Below are positions 32,754-44,388 of a stretch of 64,000 nt of DNA, piece by piece. The translations under genes were made by a program, and so were the position numbers. The notes beneath the pieces were generated by a model. That model had not been told where the DNA came from and ran no database searches. It worked only from the letters and a program-made list of their open reading frames with translations. The DNA is taken from the NCBI GenBank assembly GCA_965250245.1, contig OZ252296.1, forward strand, positions 682,001 to 746,000, written 5' to 3'. Source of the stretch: JABDIP01 sp965250245 (GTDB lineage: Bacteria > Pseudomonadota > Alphaproteobacteria > DSM-16000 > Inquilinaceae). The stretch's first letter is position 1; the number at the start of each line of letters is the position of its first letter.

Positions 32754-33380
32754 ATGCGTTGGGTAGGTACGGTGCTGGTGATCTGGGTCGCGGCCATGGC
32801 CGTTTGGCCGGGGCCGTCGGCGTGGGCCGAGCCGATCACCCTGAACGGCATCACCTTCAGCGACGAGATCGGCGGATTCGAGCTGGTCGATGGCTGGGGC
32901 AGCGGGACCCATGCGGACCCGTTCGTGATCGTGGAGCGGGTGTTCGACGACGCGCCGGCGATCCTGGTGGTGCGCGGCTTCTCCGAGGCCTTCGGCAACA
33001 CCGCCCGCACCCAGCACCTGGCCGGCTTCGTCATGACCAAGGTGGTGATCAACGCCACCAGCAATGCCTGGCAGAGCTATGAGCTGGAGCTGCAGGAGCG
33101 GCTGGGCCAGAACAGCACCTATGGCGACGGGCTGTCCTTCGGGCAGAACCCGACCAGCGCCCGCAGCTTCTCCTCCGACCTCTACCGCGACATGATCGCG
33201 ACGGACGAGCCGCTGGACGGGGTGACGTTCCGCCAGGGCGTGGTGCGGCCGGGCGATCAGGTCGCCTTCCGCTTCTTCGTCACCGACAACACGCCGCAGG
33301 CGCTGTTCTATCTGGTCCAGAGCCGGGAACAGCCGGTGGTCATGGCGCCGATTCGCCCCGAACCGCCGCCAAGGGGCTGA
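32754..33380 (+). CDS. Exported hypothetical protein
   Basis: 208 residues. The N-terminus is a Sec signal peptide (M-R-W-V-G-T-V-L-V-I-W-V-A-A-M-A-V-W, cleavage near A-W-A). The mature part is soluble and beta-rich, with segments V-I-V-E-R-V-F-D-D-A-P-A-I-L-V-V-R-G-F and R-F-F-V-T-D-N-T. It has several G-N-T and S-S turns and no Cys pairs. I do not recognise the family. It precedes the PhaR-like repeats and the MaoC gene. Confidence 0.65.
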   Translation: MRWVGTVLVIWVAAMAVWPGPSAWAEPITLNGITFSDEIGGFELVDGWGSGTHADPFVIVERVFDDAPAILVVRGFSEAFGNTARTQHLAGFVMTKVVINATSNAWQSYELELQERLGQNSTYGDGLSFGQNPTSARSFSSDLYRDMIATDEPLDGVTFRQGVVRPGDQVAFRFFVTDNTPQALFYLVQSREQPVVMAPIRPEPPPRG

Positions 33381-33390
33381 TTTCGCTGGA

Positions 33391-33465
33391 TTTGCTGCGC
33401 AATTAGGCAGTGCAGCAAAAATGCCGTCCTTTTGCAGCAATTGCAGCATTTTTGGGCAGCGCAAC
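33391..33465. promoter_or_regulatory. TGC-repeat cluster, possible PhaR-type operator
   Basis: Within 75 bases there are several TGCAGC/GCTGC units: TTTGCTGC at 33391, GCAGTGCAGC at 33407-33416, TTTTGCAGCAATTGCAGCA at 33430-33448, and GGGCAGCGCAA at 33454-33464. PhaR, the polyhydroxybutyrate-responsive repressor of alphaproteobacteria, binds repeats of this TGC-rich kind. The downstream gene is an enoyl-CoA hydratase-like MaoC protein, which fits. This is an inference; no phaR or phaC gene is in the window. Confidence 0.4.
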
Positions 33466-33632
33466 ACGGGATTCGCGGGCCCGGACGCTTTCGCCCGGCG
33501 ACCGGCCGTCACAAATCGAAAATCGAATCTGATCGAATAGATGTATAAGATTCATAATGCTGTAGGCGGAATTTCATACAGCGACTCAAAATCTGGCTTG
33601 CAATAACCATTCGTTCACTTGCCGTTAACCGA

Positions 33633-33657
33633 TTTGCTGCATATATTGCGGCGCAAA
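33633..33657 (+). promoter_or_regulatory. Second TTTGC...GCAAA site near the MaoC start
   Basis: TTTGCTGCATATATTGCGGC then GCAAA has TTTGC and GCAAA arms around an AT core and resembles the repeats at 33391-33465. It lies 65 bases before the MaoC start and includes ATATAT, a possible -10 region. With the first cluster it leaves the 341-base gap (33381-33721) without room for another gene. Confidence 0.35.
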
Positions 33658-33721
33658 ATAATTCGTGCGACGCACAATCGCAGTCGCTCGGTGCGGGATG
33701 GCAAATCAGGAGACCTGACCA

Positions 33722-34171
33722 GTGGACGACGTTCGCCGCTACGACGACCGCGAGGCCGGCTACTATCTGGAGGATCTGTCGGTCGGCATGTCCGCCAGCT
33801 TCTCCAAGACGCTGACGGATGCCGACATCGTCATGTTCTCCGGCGTGTCCGGTGACACCAATCCGGTGCACCTGGACGAGGAATACGCCAAGGACACGAT
33901 CTTCGAAGGCCGGATCTCCCACGGCATGCTGAGCGCCGGGTTCATCTCCGCCGTTCTGGGCACCAAGCTGCCGGGCCCGGGCTGCATCTACATCAGCCAG
34001 GATCTCCGCTTCAAGGCGCCAGTGCGCCCCGGCGACACGGTCACGGCGCGCGTCACGGTCATGGAGATCATCCCCGAGAAGCGCCGGGTGGTCATGCAGA
34101 CCCAATGCATGGTCGGCGATACGCTGGTGATCGACGGCGAGGCCACCGTCATGGTGCCGACCCGCGCGTAA
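33722..34171 (+). CDS. MaoC-family (R)-specific enoyl-CoA hydratase, PhaJ-like
   Basis: 149 residues, a single hot-dog-fold MaoC hydratase. The catalytic pair is in S-G-D-T-N-P-V-H-L-D (Asp and His), followed by G-R-I-S-H-G-M-L-S-A. PhaJ-type enzymes make (R)-3-hydroxyacyl-CoA for polyhydroxyalkanoate synthesis. GTG 33722 follows an AGGAG site with 9-10 bases. ATG 33788 would remove the N-terminal strand and is less likely. The upstream TGC repeats support polyhydroxyalkanoate regulation. Confidence 0.9.
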   Translation: MDDVRRYDDREAGYYLEDLSVGMSASFSKTLTDADIVMFSGVSGDTNPVHLDEEYAKDTIFEGRISHGMLSAGFISAVLGTKLPGPGCIYISQDLRFKAPVRPGDTVTARVTVMEIIPEKRRVVMQTQCMVGDTLVIDGEATVMVPTRA

Positions 34172-34264
34172 TCCCGGCGCCGTTCCCGGCGCTGGCGAGT
34201 GAACACCTCCCTCACTATAGTCGCACCCGATTTTTCCCAAGCCCGGGATCATCGGTCGGCGGTC

Positions 34265-35203
34265 ATGCAGATTTTCAGGCATCACAGCGAGTTGCCTCAC
34301 GCCTTGCGCGGCTCGGTCGTGGCGGTGGGCAATTTCGACGGCGTGCATCGCGGCCACCAGATCGTCATCGCCGATGCGGCGGCGGTGGCCCGGTCCAGCG
34401 GCGCGCCGCTGGCGGTGCTGTCCTTCGAGCCGCATCCGCGCGCCCTGTTCCGGCCCGACGACCCGCCCTTCCGGCTGACACCGTTCCGCATCAAGGCGCG
34501 GCTGCTGGAGGCGCTGGGCGTCGATCTGCATCTGGTGCTGCATTTCGACCTGGATTTCTCCCACCGTTCGGCGGACTGGTTCGTCGAGGAGGTGCTGCTG
34601 GCCGGGCTCGGCGCCAGCCATGTGGTGATCGGCTATGATTTCTGCTTCGGCCACAGGCGCCAGGGCGACGCGGAGGCGCTGTTTTCCTACGGCCGCCGGC
34701 ACGGCTTCGGTGTCACGGTGGTCACCCAGGCTTCCGACGAGAGCGGCGGCACCTATTCCTCCAGCGCGGCGCGGGAGCACCTGCAGCACGGCCGGGCCCG
34801 CGAGGCGGCGGAGATCCTCGGCCGCCCCTGGGAGATCGAGGGCCGGGTGGAGAAGGGCGATCAGCGCGGCCGCGAGTTCGGCTACCCGACCGCCAATTTG
34901 ACGCTGGGCGACTATCTGCGGCCGGCCTACGGGGTCTATGCGGTCCGTGCCGCCGTCGACGAAGGCGCGGCGCTGGATTGGCATGACGGCGTCGCCAATG
35001 TCGGCATCCGCCCGATGTACGCCGTCGCCGAGCCGCTGATGGAGGCGCATCTGTTCGATTTCGACGGCGACCTCTACGGCCGCCATCTGAGGGTGCAGCT
35101 GGTCGACCGCTTGCGCCCGGAGATGAAGTTCGAGGCGATCGACGCGTTGATCGAGCAGATGGATCGGGATTCCCAAGCGGCGCGCAAGGCGCTGGCGGAG
35201 TAG
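34265..35203 (+). CDS. ribF: Bifunctional riboflavin kinase/FAD synthetase
   Basis: 312 residues. The N-terminal nucleotidyltransferase has G-N-F-D-G-V-H-R-G-H-Q and the S-F-E-P-H-P-R segment. The C-terminal kinase has G-R-E-F-G-Y-P-T-A-N and later Y-G-V-Y-A-V-R. It makes FMN then FAD. The ATG at 34265 begins just before the conserved V-V-A-V-G-N-F-D-G. It is first in the conserved ribF-ileS-lspA block, but a repeat-filled gap of 445 bases follows. Confidence 0.96.
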   Translation: MQIFRHHSELPHALRGSVVAVGNFDGVHRGHQIVIADAAAVARSSGAPLAVLSFEPHPRALFRPDDPPFRLTPFRIKARLLEALGVDLHLVLHFDLDFSHRSADWFVEEVLLAGLGASHVVIGYDFCFGHRRQGDAEALFSYGRRHGFGVTVVTQASDESGGTYSSSAAREHLQHGRAREAAEILGRPWEIEGRVEKGDQRGREFGYPTANLTLGDYLRPAYGVYAVRAAVDEGAALDWHDGVANVGIRPMYAVAEPLMEAHLFDFDGDLYGRHLRVQLVDRLRPEMKFEAIDALIEQMDRDSQAARKALAE

Positions 35204-35209
35204 GTATTC

Positions 35210-35368
35210 ACCACAGAGACACAGAGTACCAACCCATCAAAAGGTTCGTCATTCCCGCGAAGGCGGGAATCTCGAGAGGCCGCCACTTGCCGGTCGAGAT
35301 TCCCGCCTTCGCGGGAATGACGTTGTTGAGTTGGTTGTTGTTCCTCTGTGTCTCTGTGCCTCGGTGGT
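35210..35368. repeat. Nested palindrome: family 2 unit inside an ACCACAGAGACACAGAG repeat
   Basis: Outer arms are ACCACAGAGACACAGAG at 35210-35226 and CTCTGTGTCTCTGTG with TGGT at 35344-35368. The inner unit at 35247-35322 is the family 2 palindrome CGTCATTCCCGCGAAGGCGGG and its inverted copy. Both inner and outer repeats are of the kind found scattered between genes. Confidence 0.8.
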
Positions 35369-35577
35369 TTGACTCCTTGGTATCTCAACCACGGCCTCCG
35401 CCCTTGACCCCCCGGGGTGATTCGCTAACATCCGCGCCGCCATGAAGAACCGGCTTGCATATCCGCGCCCAGCGGCGCGTTCGGGGCGAATTATCGCCCC
35501 GGTCCTCTGAACGGGGGCCGGGCCTTGGCCGCATTTGCGGCACTTTCCTGATCCAGAAGAACAACGGACGACGGTCC

Positions 35578-35648
35578 ATGAGCGTATTCCGGCCCGCCGG
35601 GCACCCCTCTGAGGGCGGTTCCGGCGCCGGGTACGGAGAGGATTTACG

Positions 35649-35652
<4 letters not shown>
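35578..35652 (+). CDS. Short upstream ORF overlapping the ileS start
   Basis: ATG 35578 opens a 24-codon frame that ends in TGA at 35650-35652, overlapping the ileS ATG (ATGA at 35649). It encodes MSVFRPAGHPSEGGSGAGYG plus four residues. The arrangement would allow translational coupling or attenuation of ileS. There is no run of Ile codons, so classical leader-peptide attenuation on isoleucine is not supported, and the frame may be accidental. Confidence 0.35.
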
Positions 35653-38505
<2,853 letters not shown>

Positions 38506-38516
<11 letters not shown>

Positions 38517-39084
38517 CATATCGATACGCACCTTCTGGGACAACTGGTCGATCCGGTTCGGATTGTCGGTTGCCGCGGTCATCCTGGTGGTCGATCAGCT
38601 CAGCAAATGGGTCATCGTCGACCATGTGATGCAGCCGCCGCGCTTCATCGAGGTGACCGGCTTCTTCAACCTGGTCATGGTGTGGAACCGCGGCGTCAGC
38701 TTCGGCATGTTCGGCGGTGGCGGCGATGTCATGCGCTGGATCCTCACAGTCGTTGCGCTGGCGATCACGGTTTTCCTGGTCCACTGGCTGCGCCAGGCAG
38801 ATCGGCGGCAGCTGTCGTTCGCCCTCGGCCTTGTGATCGGCGGCGCGATCGGGAACGCGATCGACCGCATGCGGTTCGGCGCGGTTGCGGACTTCCTGGA
38901 TGTCCATCTATGTTTTGGGCCGGTCGGCGACTTCCTGGTGACCAATATCGGCACCTGTCATTGGCCGGCATTCAACGTTGCGGACAGCGCGATCGTGATC
39001 GGCGTCGGTCTCCTGCTGTTCGATCAGCTGTTCGGGCCGCGTCCGGCCGGGGACGGCGACGAGAAGGATCGGACCGAGACATGA
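38506..39084 (+). CDS. lspA: Lipoprotein signal peptidase II
   Basis: 192 residues with four membrane helices. The two catalytic Asp are in G-N-A-I-D-R-M-R-F-G and F-N-V-A-D-S-A-I, the family signature. It removes signal peptides from prolipoproteins after lipidation. An internal ATG at 38506 overlaps the end of ileS; ATG 38500 is the alternative. It also overlaps bamF by ATGA. The neighbouring lipoprotein gene is a sensible substrate. Confidence 0.96.
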
Positions 39085-39662
39085 GGCGAATTCCCGGCGG
39101 AGTCCTTGCCCTGGCGCTGGCGGCCGTCGCGCTGTCCGGATGCTCGGAATTCCGCGCCCTGGCCGGCCTGGAACGCCGGGTCCCCGATGAGTTCGCGGTG
39201 GTCTCGCGGGCGCCGCTGACCCTGCCGCCATCCTTCGAACTGCCGGCACCGGTCCCCGGGGCGCCCCGGCCGCAGGAGGGCACCGCCACGGCGCGGGCGG
39301 AGTCGGTGCTGTTCGGCGGGCGCCAGTCCGGATTCTACTTCGACGGCCAGTTCGTGGCCGCCGGGCCGGCCTCCGACGGCGAGGAAGCGCTCCTGGCCCG
39401 CGCCGGCAGCGACGCCGCCCAGGCCAATATCCGTGCGACGGTCAACCGCGAGGCGGATCAGGAGCTTGAGGATACCGGCGGGTTCGCCGAGGGCCTGTTG
39501 TTCTGGCAGACGCCGGAGCAGCCCGGGCTGACGGTCGATGCCGAGGCGGAGATGCGGCGGCTGGCCAACAACGCCGCCCTCGGCCTGCCGCTCAACGAGG
39601 GCGAGGTGCCGGTCGAGGAGCAGCGGGAACGCGCTCCTCTCGAAGGTTTGTTTGGCAACTAG
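39081..39662 (+). CDS. DUF3035 lipoprotein, BamF-like
   Basis: 193 residues. The lipobox V-A-L-S-G-C-S ends at Cys21. The mature part is Pro/Ala-rich, with P-D-E-F-A-V-V-S-R-A-P-L-T-L-P-P-S-F-E-L-P-x-P in the first third, which is the DUF3035 signature. This family includes the alphaproteobacterial BamF component of the outer-membrane assembly machine (from memory). It is coupled to lspA by an ATGA overlap. BamF is my preferred identity, but the Pfam match was not run. Confidence 0.8.
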   Translation: MRRIPGGVLALALAAVALSGCSEFRALAGLERRVPDEFAVVSRAPLTLPPSFELPAPVPGAPRPQEGTATARAESVLFGGRQSGFYFDGQFVAAGPASDGEEALLARAGSDAAQANIRATVNREADQELEDTGGFAEGLLFWQTPEQPGLTVDAEAEMRRLANNAALGLPLNEGEVPVEEQRERAPLEGLFGN

Positions 39663-39726
39663 CGGTCCAAAGACCAACTCCTTGGGCATCGGTCGCAATG
39701 ATGTGCCCAGCAAAGGAACCCAATTC

Positions 39727-41094
39727 GTGAACCATTTCCGACGTCTGTTCGGTGCCGCGTCCCTGGCCGCCGCACTCGCTCTCGTCGGCTTGGCCGGTCC
39801 CGCCCAGGCGGCCGTCTACGAGCCGGAGACCTTCACCCTGGACAACGGCATGCAGGTGGTGGTGGTCACCAACCGCAACGCTCCCGTCGTCACCCACATG
39901 GTCTGGTACAAGGTCGGCGCCGCCGACGAGCCGCCGGGCGTGTCGGGAATCGCGCATTTCCTGGAGCACCTGATGTTCAAGGGCACGCACACCGTGCCCG
40001 AGGGCGAGTTCAACCGCCGCATCGCCCGCAATGGCGGCCAGGACAACGCCTTCACCAGCTGGGACTTCACCGGATATTTCCAGAACATCGCCGTGGACCG
40101 CCTGGCCATGGTGATGGAGCTGGAGGCCGACCGGATGACTAACCTGGTGCTGACCGAGCAGCAGGTGGCGACCGAGCGCGACGTGATCATCGAGGAGCGG
40201 CGTCAGCGCATCGACAACAATCCCGGCGCCCGCCTGGGCGAGCAGATGATGGCGGCCCTGTACCAGAACCATCCCTACGGCATCCCGATCATCGGTTGGG
40301 AGCACGAGATGGCGGCGCTGACGCGGGAGGACGCGCTCGACTTCTATCGCACCTGGTATGCGCCCAACAACGCGGTGCTGGTGGTCTCCGGCGACATCGA
40401 CGCCGAGGAGCTGCGGCCGCTGGCGGAGCGCTATTACGGCGTCATTCCGGCCCGTCCGGTGCCGGAACGGGCGCGGCCCCAGGAACCGGAATTCGTCAGC
40501 GAGCGCCGGGTCATCCTGCGCCACCCCGCCGTGCAGCAACGCTCCTGGAGCCGCTACTACCGGGCGCCGAGCTACCGCATCGCCGACGGCAACGACGTCT
40601 ACGCCCTGCAGGTGCTCAGCGAGATCCTCGGCGGCGGCACCACAGGCCGCCTCTACCGTTCCCTGGTAATCGACCAGCAGATCGCGGTGGCCGCCGGCAG
40701 CGGCTATTCCGGCAATGATTTCGACCGCACCCGTTTCGTCACCTTCGTCTCGCCGGCGCCGGAGGTCGAGATGGCGAATGTGGAGGCCGCCTATGCCGCG
40801 GTGGTCGCGGAGCTGCTGACCGATGGCGTCACCGAGCAGGAGGTCGAGGAGGCCCGATCACGGCTGGTCACCGGCGCCATCTACGCCCGCGACAGCGTCA
40901 GCGGCCCGGCCCGCGCGCTCGGCGCCTCGCTGAGCGCCGGCCGCTCGATCATCTCGGTGGAATCCTGGCCCGACCAGATCGCCGCCGTGACCGCCGATGA
41001 CGTCTTGCGGGTGGCGCGGACCGTGCTGGACCGCAACCGCTCGGTGACCGGCTATCTCCTGCGCGCCGAACAGACCCCGGAGTTGACCCAATGA
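39727..41094 (+). CDS. M16 zinc peptidase, catalytic subunit
   Basis: 455 residues. A signal peptide ends near A-Q-A (residue 28). The inverted zinc motif H-x-x-E-H is in A-H-F-L-E-H-L-M-F-K-G-T, with the distal Glu in E-L-E-A-D-R-M. It is a periplasmic mitochondrial-processing-peptidase-like protease that pairs with a second non-catalytic subunit. GTG 39727 follows AAAGGA. It is followed by the partner gene with an ATGA overlap. Confidence 0.93.
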   Translation: MNHFRRLFGAASLAAALALVGLAGPAQAAVYEPETFTLDNGMQVVVVTNRNAPVVTHMVWYKVGAADEPPGVSGIAHFLEHLMFKGTHTVPEGEFNRRIARNGGQDNAFTSWDFTGYFQNIAVDRLAMVMELEADRMTNLVLTEQQVATERDVIIEERRQRIDNNPGARLGEQMMAALYQNHPYGIPIIGWEHEMAALTREDALDFYRTWYAPNNAVLVVSGDIDAEELRPLAERYYGVIPARPVPERARPQEPEFVSERRVILRHPAVQQRSWSRYYRAPSYRIADGNDVYALQVLSEILGGGTTGRLYRSLVIDQQIAVAAGSGYSGNDFDRTRFVTFVSPAPEVEMANVEAAYAAVVAELLTDGVTEQEVEEARSRLVTGAIYARDSVSGPARALGASLSAGRSIISVESWPDQIAAVTADDVLRVARTVLDRNRSVTGYLLRAEQTPELTQ

Positions 41095-42479
41095 GCCGCT
41101 TGTCGTCGATGCTTCGGGCCGCGCGCCTGCTGCCGCTGCTCGCCGTCGTATTCGTCGCGACCCAGGCCCGCGCCGTGGAGGTCCAGCGGGTGGTCAGCCC
41201 GATGGGCATCGAGGCCTGGCTGGTCGAGAACGACAGCGTGCCGGTGATCGCCCTGGAATTCGCCTTCCGCGGCGGCGTGGAACTGGACCCCGCCGGCAAG
41301 GAGGGGCTGGCCAACCTGGCCTCGGTGCTGCTGGACGAGGGTGCCGGCGATCTCGACAGCGCCACCTTCCAGGCGCGGCTCAGCAACGCCGCCATCTCGC
41401 TCAGCTTCGACGCCGCCGTCGACGGGTTCTATGGCAGCCTGAAGACGGTGACCGCCAATGCCGACGAGGCGTTCGAGTTGCTGGAGCTGGCGCTGACCGC
41501 GCCGCGCTTCGACGCCGATGCGGTGGAGCGCATGCGCGCCGCGGTGCTGGCGGATATCCGCCGCCGGGTGGCCGACCCGAGCTGGATCGGCCGCCGCGCC
41601 TTCTACGAGATGGCCTTTCACGACCATCCCTATGGCCGGCCGTCCCGCGGCACCGCGACCACGGTGAACGGGCTCACGGCCGAGGATCTGCGCGGCTTCG
41701 TCGCCGAGCGCTTCAACCGCGCGAACCTGATCGTCGGGGTCTCCGGCGACGTGACGGCGGAGGAGCTGGGTCCGATCCTGGACCGCCTCTTCGGCGACCT
41801 GCCCATGGGCCAGCCGAGCCCGCGGCCGGAAGACACCGCGCCGGCCGGGCTGGGCGAGGTGCTGCTGGTGCGCCGCGACGGGCCACAGAGCTCGATGATG
41901 CTGTCGCAGCCGGGCATCGCCCGCAGCGATCCGGATTTCTACACCGCCTTCGTGGTCAACCACATCCTGGGCGGTGGCGGCTTCACCTCGCGGCTGACCG
42001 ACGAGGTCCGCGAGCGGCGCGGGCTGACCTACGGCATCAGCAGCTTCCTGGTCAATTTCGACCATGCCGATCTGCTGATGGTCTCAAGCTCCCTGTCCAA
42101 CGCCAATGTGGCGCCGGCGCTGGAACTGATCCGCCAGGAATGGCGGCGCATGGTCGCCGACGGCATCTCCGCACAGGAGCTGGATGACGCCAAGACCTTC
42201 CTGACCGGCTCCTTCCCGCTGCGCTTCACCTCCACCGACCGCATTGCCTCGATCCTGCTCGGCATGCAGATCGAGAACCTCGGCATCGACTTCCTCGACC
42301 GCCGCAACGCCGAGGTGGAGGCGGTGACCCTGGAGAACGCCAACCGCGTCGCCGCCGCGCTCTACGATGTCGATGCGTTGACCGTGGTGGTGGTCGGCGC
42401 GCCGGCGGCCGATTTCCGGCCCGACCGGGAGATCGACAGCGCCGATCTGGCGGCCCGGGAGCTCGGCCTGGGCGGATAG
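41091..42479 (+). CDS. M16 peptidase-like non-catalytic partner subunit
   Basis: 462 residues, signal peptide at residues 1-28. It has the M16 beta-barrel halves (F-R-G-G-V-E-L-D-P, Y-G-R-P-S-R-G-T, L-T-Y-G-I-S-S) but at the position of the zinc site there is G-L-A-N-L-A-S-V-L-L-D-E-G with no H-x-x-E-H. It is therefore the regulatory half of a heterodimer, with the preceding gene as the active half. Translation is coupled by an ATGA overlap. Confidence 0.93.
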   Translation: MSRLSSMLRAARLLPLLAVVFVATQARAVEVQRVVSPMGIEAWLVENDSVPVIALEFAFRGGVELDPAGKEGLANLASVLLDEGAGDLDSATFQARLSNAAISLSFDAAVDGFYGSLKTVTANADEAFELLELALTAPRFDADAVERMRAAVLADIRRRVADPSWIGRRAFYEMAFHDHPYGRPSRGTATTVNGLTAEDLRGFVAERFNRANLIVGVSGDVTAEELGPILDRLFGDLPMGQPSPRPEDTAPAGLGEVLLVRRDGPQSSMMLSQPGIARSDPDFYTAFVVNHILGGGGFTSRLTDEVRERRGLTYGISSFLVNFDHADLLMVSSSLSNANVAPALELIRQEWRRMVADGISAQELDDAKTFLTGSFPLRFTSTDRIASILLGMQIENLGIDFLDRRNAEVEAVTLENANRVAAALYDVDALTVVVVGAPAADFRPDREIDSADLAARELGLGG

Positions 42480-42761
42480 CCGCCGCCCCCGCCGATCACG
42501 AATCCACCGCCGGCGCCTGCCGGAGCGTGTGGGCATCGCCGGGACGGTTCCCGGCGATGCCGGTGCGCGGCCCTGCACGGCTGCGACTGCCCTGTTATCC
42601 GCTGGTGATCGGCCTGTTGCACCCGGCCGTTAGAAGCCCTCCCCATCGACGCCATGGGTCCCGGCCGCGCGATTGGCCGGAACCCGGGCCTCGCCGCGCG
42701 GACCGTCGAACGGATGGCCGGATGGTTCCGGCTGCGCGCGACCGGGCGAAAGGGGGGCAGC

Positions 42762-43397
42762 ATGCCGAGTCTGAAACGCAAGGGTCGTTACGGCCAGATG
42801 GACGGATGGTTCTGGTGGGTCAGCAACGATCCGCGCGGCCAGCGTCTGTCCAGTGAAGGCTGGAAGCTGCATATCGGCGGCAATCCGAATACGGCGCAGG
42901 ACATCCTGGATGTCGTGGCGCCGGCGCTCCAGCGGCTGCAGATCCTGCACAAGGTGCTTCCCAGGACCGAGAGTTTCGAATCCCAGACCGGGACGCAGAC
43001 CGGCAAGTGGTTCTGCGCCTACCCGTGCAGCATCATCGATGCGTTCTCTGCGGTGCTCGCGATCGACGACGCGATCCGTGGCCAGTTCCCGGGCAGGGGC
43101 CGGGGAGATCTCGCCATCGAGGTCCCGAATGAAATCCCGGTCGGCGATACGGTCGTCTACACCCGGTACGGCAGCAACAGCTATACCGCGCTGTTCGGAC
43201 CGAACGGCACCGTGATTCCGGACGACAAGACCTTTACCAAGCCCGGCCATATCGCCAACCCCTGGGATCGTTTCAGCCGGCAGTTGCCGGAACTCCAGGC
43301 CACGGGCCGCGCCAGCTTCCCGGCCGACTGGCAGGACCGGTTCCCGGTCTATTCGGAGGAACAGCACGAACTCATGAAGCCCCATCGGGGGCGGTGA
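42762..43397 (+). CDS. Stand-alone RamC_N/OspF-like lyase-domain protein, copy 1
   Basis: 211 residues. Motifs in order: a W-F-W-W aromatic cluster (16-19), G-W-K-L-H (33-37) with K35 and H37, H-K64 29 residues after K35, G-K82-W-F-C-A-Y-P, then V-V-Y133-T-R-Y-G, and P-D-D and N-P-W. These correspond to the N-terminal phospho-Ser/Thr lyase domain of class III/IV lanthipeptide synthetases (RamC, LanKC, VenL), which shares the OspF/SpvC fold: K-x-H, a second Lys about 29 residues later, G-K-F-x-x-Y-P, Y-R-Y-G. There is no kinase, LanC or signal peptide. AGGGGGG precedes ATG 42762. First of three tandem paralogues. The family call is from memory of motifs. Confidence 0.7.
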   Translation: MPSLKRKGRYGQMDGWFWWVSNDPRGQRLSSEGWKLHIGGNPNTAQDILDVVAPALQRLQILHKVLPRTESFESQTGTQTGKWFCAYPCSIIDAFSAVLAIDDAIRGQFPGRGRGDLAIEVPNEIPVGDTVVYTRYGSNSYTALFGPNGTVIPDDKTFTKPGHIANPWDRFSRQLPELQATGRASFPADWQDRFPVYSEEQHELMKPHRGR

Positions 43398-43492
43398 TCG
43401 GATGGCCCAAGGGTCACATCTCTACCGGGCGCCATGGGCGTCGATCTGATCGCGCCGCGCCGGGCATCATCGAAAGACACAGGGACTGAACC

Positions 43493-44122
43493 ATGCCGAG
43501 TCTGCGAAGCGCACAGGGGTTCTATTTCCTCAATGGCAGCTGGATGGAGTGGATGGACCATCAGGAGGTCTGGGACGGCATGGCCGATGAGGGGTGGAAG
43601 CTGCATGTCGGCGGCACGCCGGAGAACGCCCAGACGATCCTCAACGCGGTCGCCCCGATCTTCCGCCAGCGGCGCATGCACCACAAATTCCTGCCCAATA
43701 CCGAGGAATTCGCCAATCTGACGGGAACCCAGGTCGGCAAGTGGTTTGCCGCCTATCCGGGCAACGTGATCGAGGCCTTCCTGGCGGTGCATGCCGTCGA
43801 CGAGGCGATCCGCCGGATCGACGGGACCTGGAACCACGCCACCGCGACCATCAACATCCCCTGCGAAAAGCAGGTGGGCGGCACGGTGGTGTATGCCCGC
43901 TACGGCGCCTATCGGCTGGATGCGATGATGGGGCCGAACGGTCCGATCGCCGATAACCGCAGCCAGGTCAAGCCTCCTCACATCCGCGATCCGTGGTTCA
44001 ATTTCAACAACATGGCCAGCTCGTACAACGGCGTGGCCCCGCGCTACTACTTCGAACCCTTTCCGCGGTATTCGCAGGCGCAGACCGAGGCCCTGAACCG
44101 GTTCAGCCGGGGGCCGCGCTAG
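43493..44122 (+). CDS. Stand-alone RamC_N/OspF-like lyase-domain protein, copy 2
   Basis: 209 residues, paralogue of the preceding gene. Conserved are G-W-K36-L-H38, H-H-K65-F with 29 residues spacing, G-T-Q-V-G-K-W-F-A-A-Y-P, V-V-Y-A-R-Y-G, D-N-R-S-Q and R-D-P-W-F. Its C-terminal tail ends R-F-S-R-G-P-R. It shares the M-P-S-L start with copy 1 but the N-terminal 30 residues diverge. The 95 bases upstream hold no gene. No precursor-like small ORF was seen. It could act on a phosphorylated peptide or protein, or be an inactive scaffold; neither is shown. Confidence 0.7.
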   Translation: MPSLRSAQGFYFLNGSWMEWMDHQEVWDGMADEGWKLHVGGTPENAQTILNAVAPIFRQRRMHHKFLPNTEEFANLTGTQVGKWFAAYPGNVIEAFLAVHAVDEAIRRIDGTWNHATATINIPCEKQVGGTVVYARYGAYRLDAMMGPNGPIADNRSQVKPPHIRDPWFNFNNMASSYNGVAPRYYFEPFPRYSQAQTEALNRFSRGPR

Positions 44123-44388
44123 GCGCTCCATTGAGCTGCGGACGCCGGCCCGGATGACCCGCCGGCGGCGGGAGCGCGGAGGGCTTCTTGAGAGCGTCCT
44201 GTGATCGTCCTGTTGCGCGATGCGTGTAGCAGACGTCCCGGTCACGTCTTTTGCCCCGAGCCGTGCGGACCGCAAGGCTGAGCGGTCTCCCGGGGGCAGC
44301 GCCCGCCGCGCCTTGGCGGCCGGCATGACGGGACCGCTATCGGCGGACGAAGACGCCCAAGACTGTTTGCAGCACCACGGAGACCGAC

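Noticed and set aside
35369..35648. T-box or riboswitch in the ileS leader
   Set aside because: No T-box sequence or specifier-loop pattern was visible; the leader is dominated by a repeat and a short uORF.
42480..44388. Lanthipeptide precursor genes between the RamC_N-like copies
   Set aside because: The gaps contain only GC-rich shadow frames without a Ser/Cys-rich core or ribosome-binding site, so no precursor is claimed.
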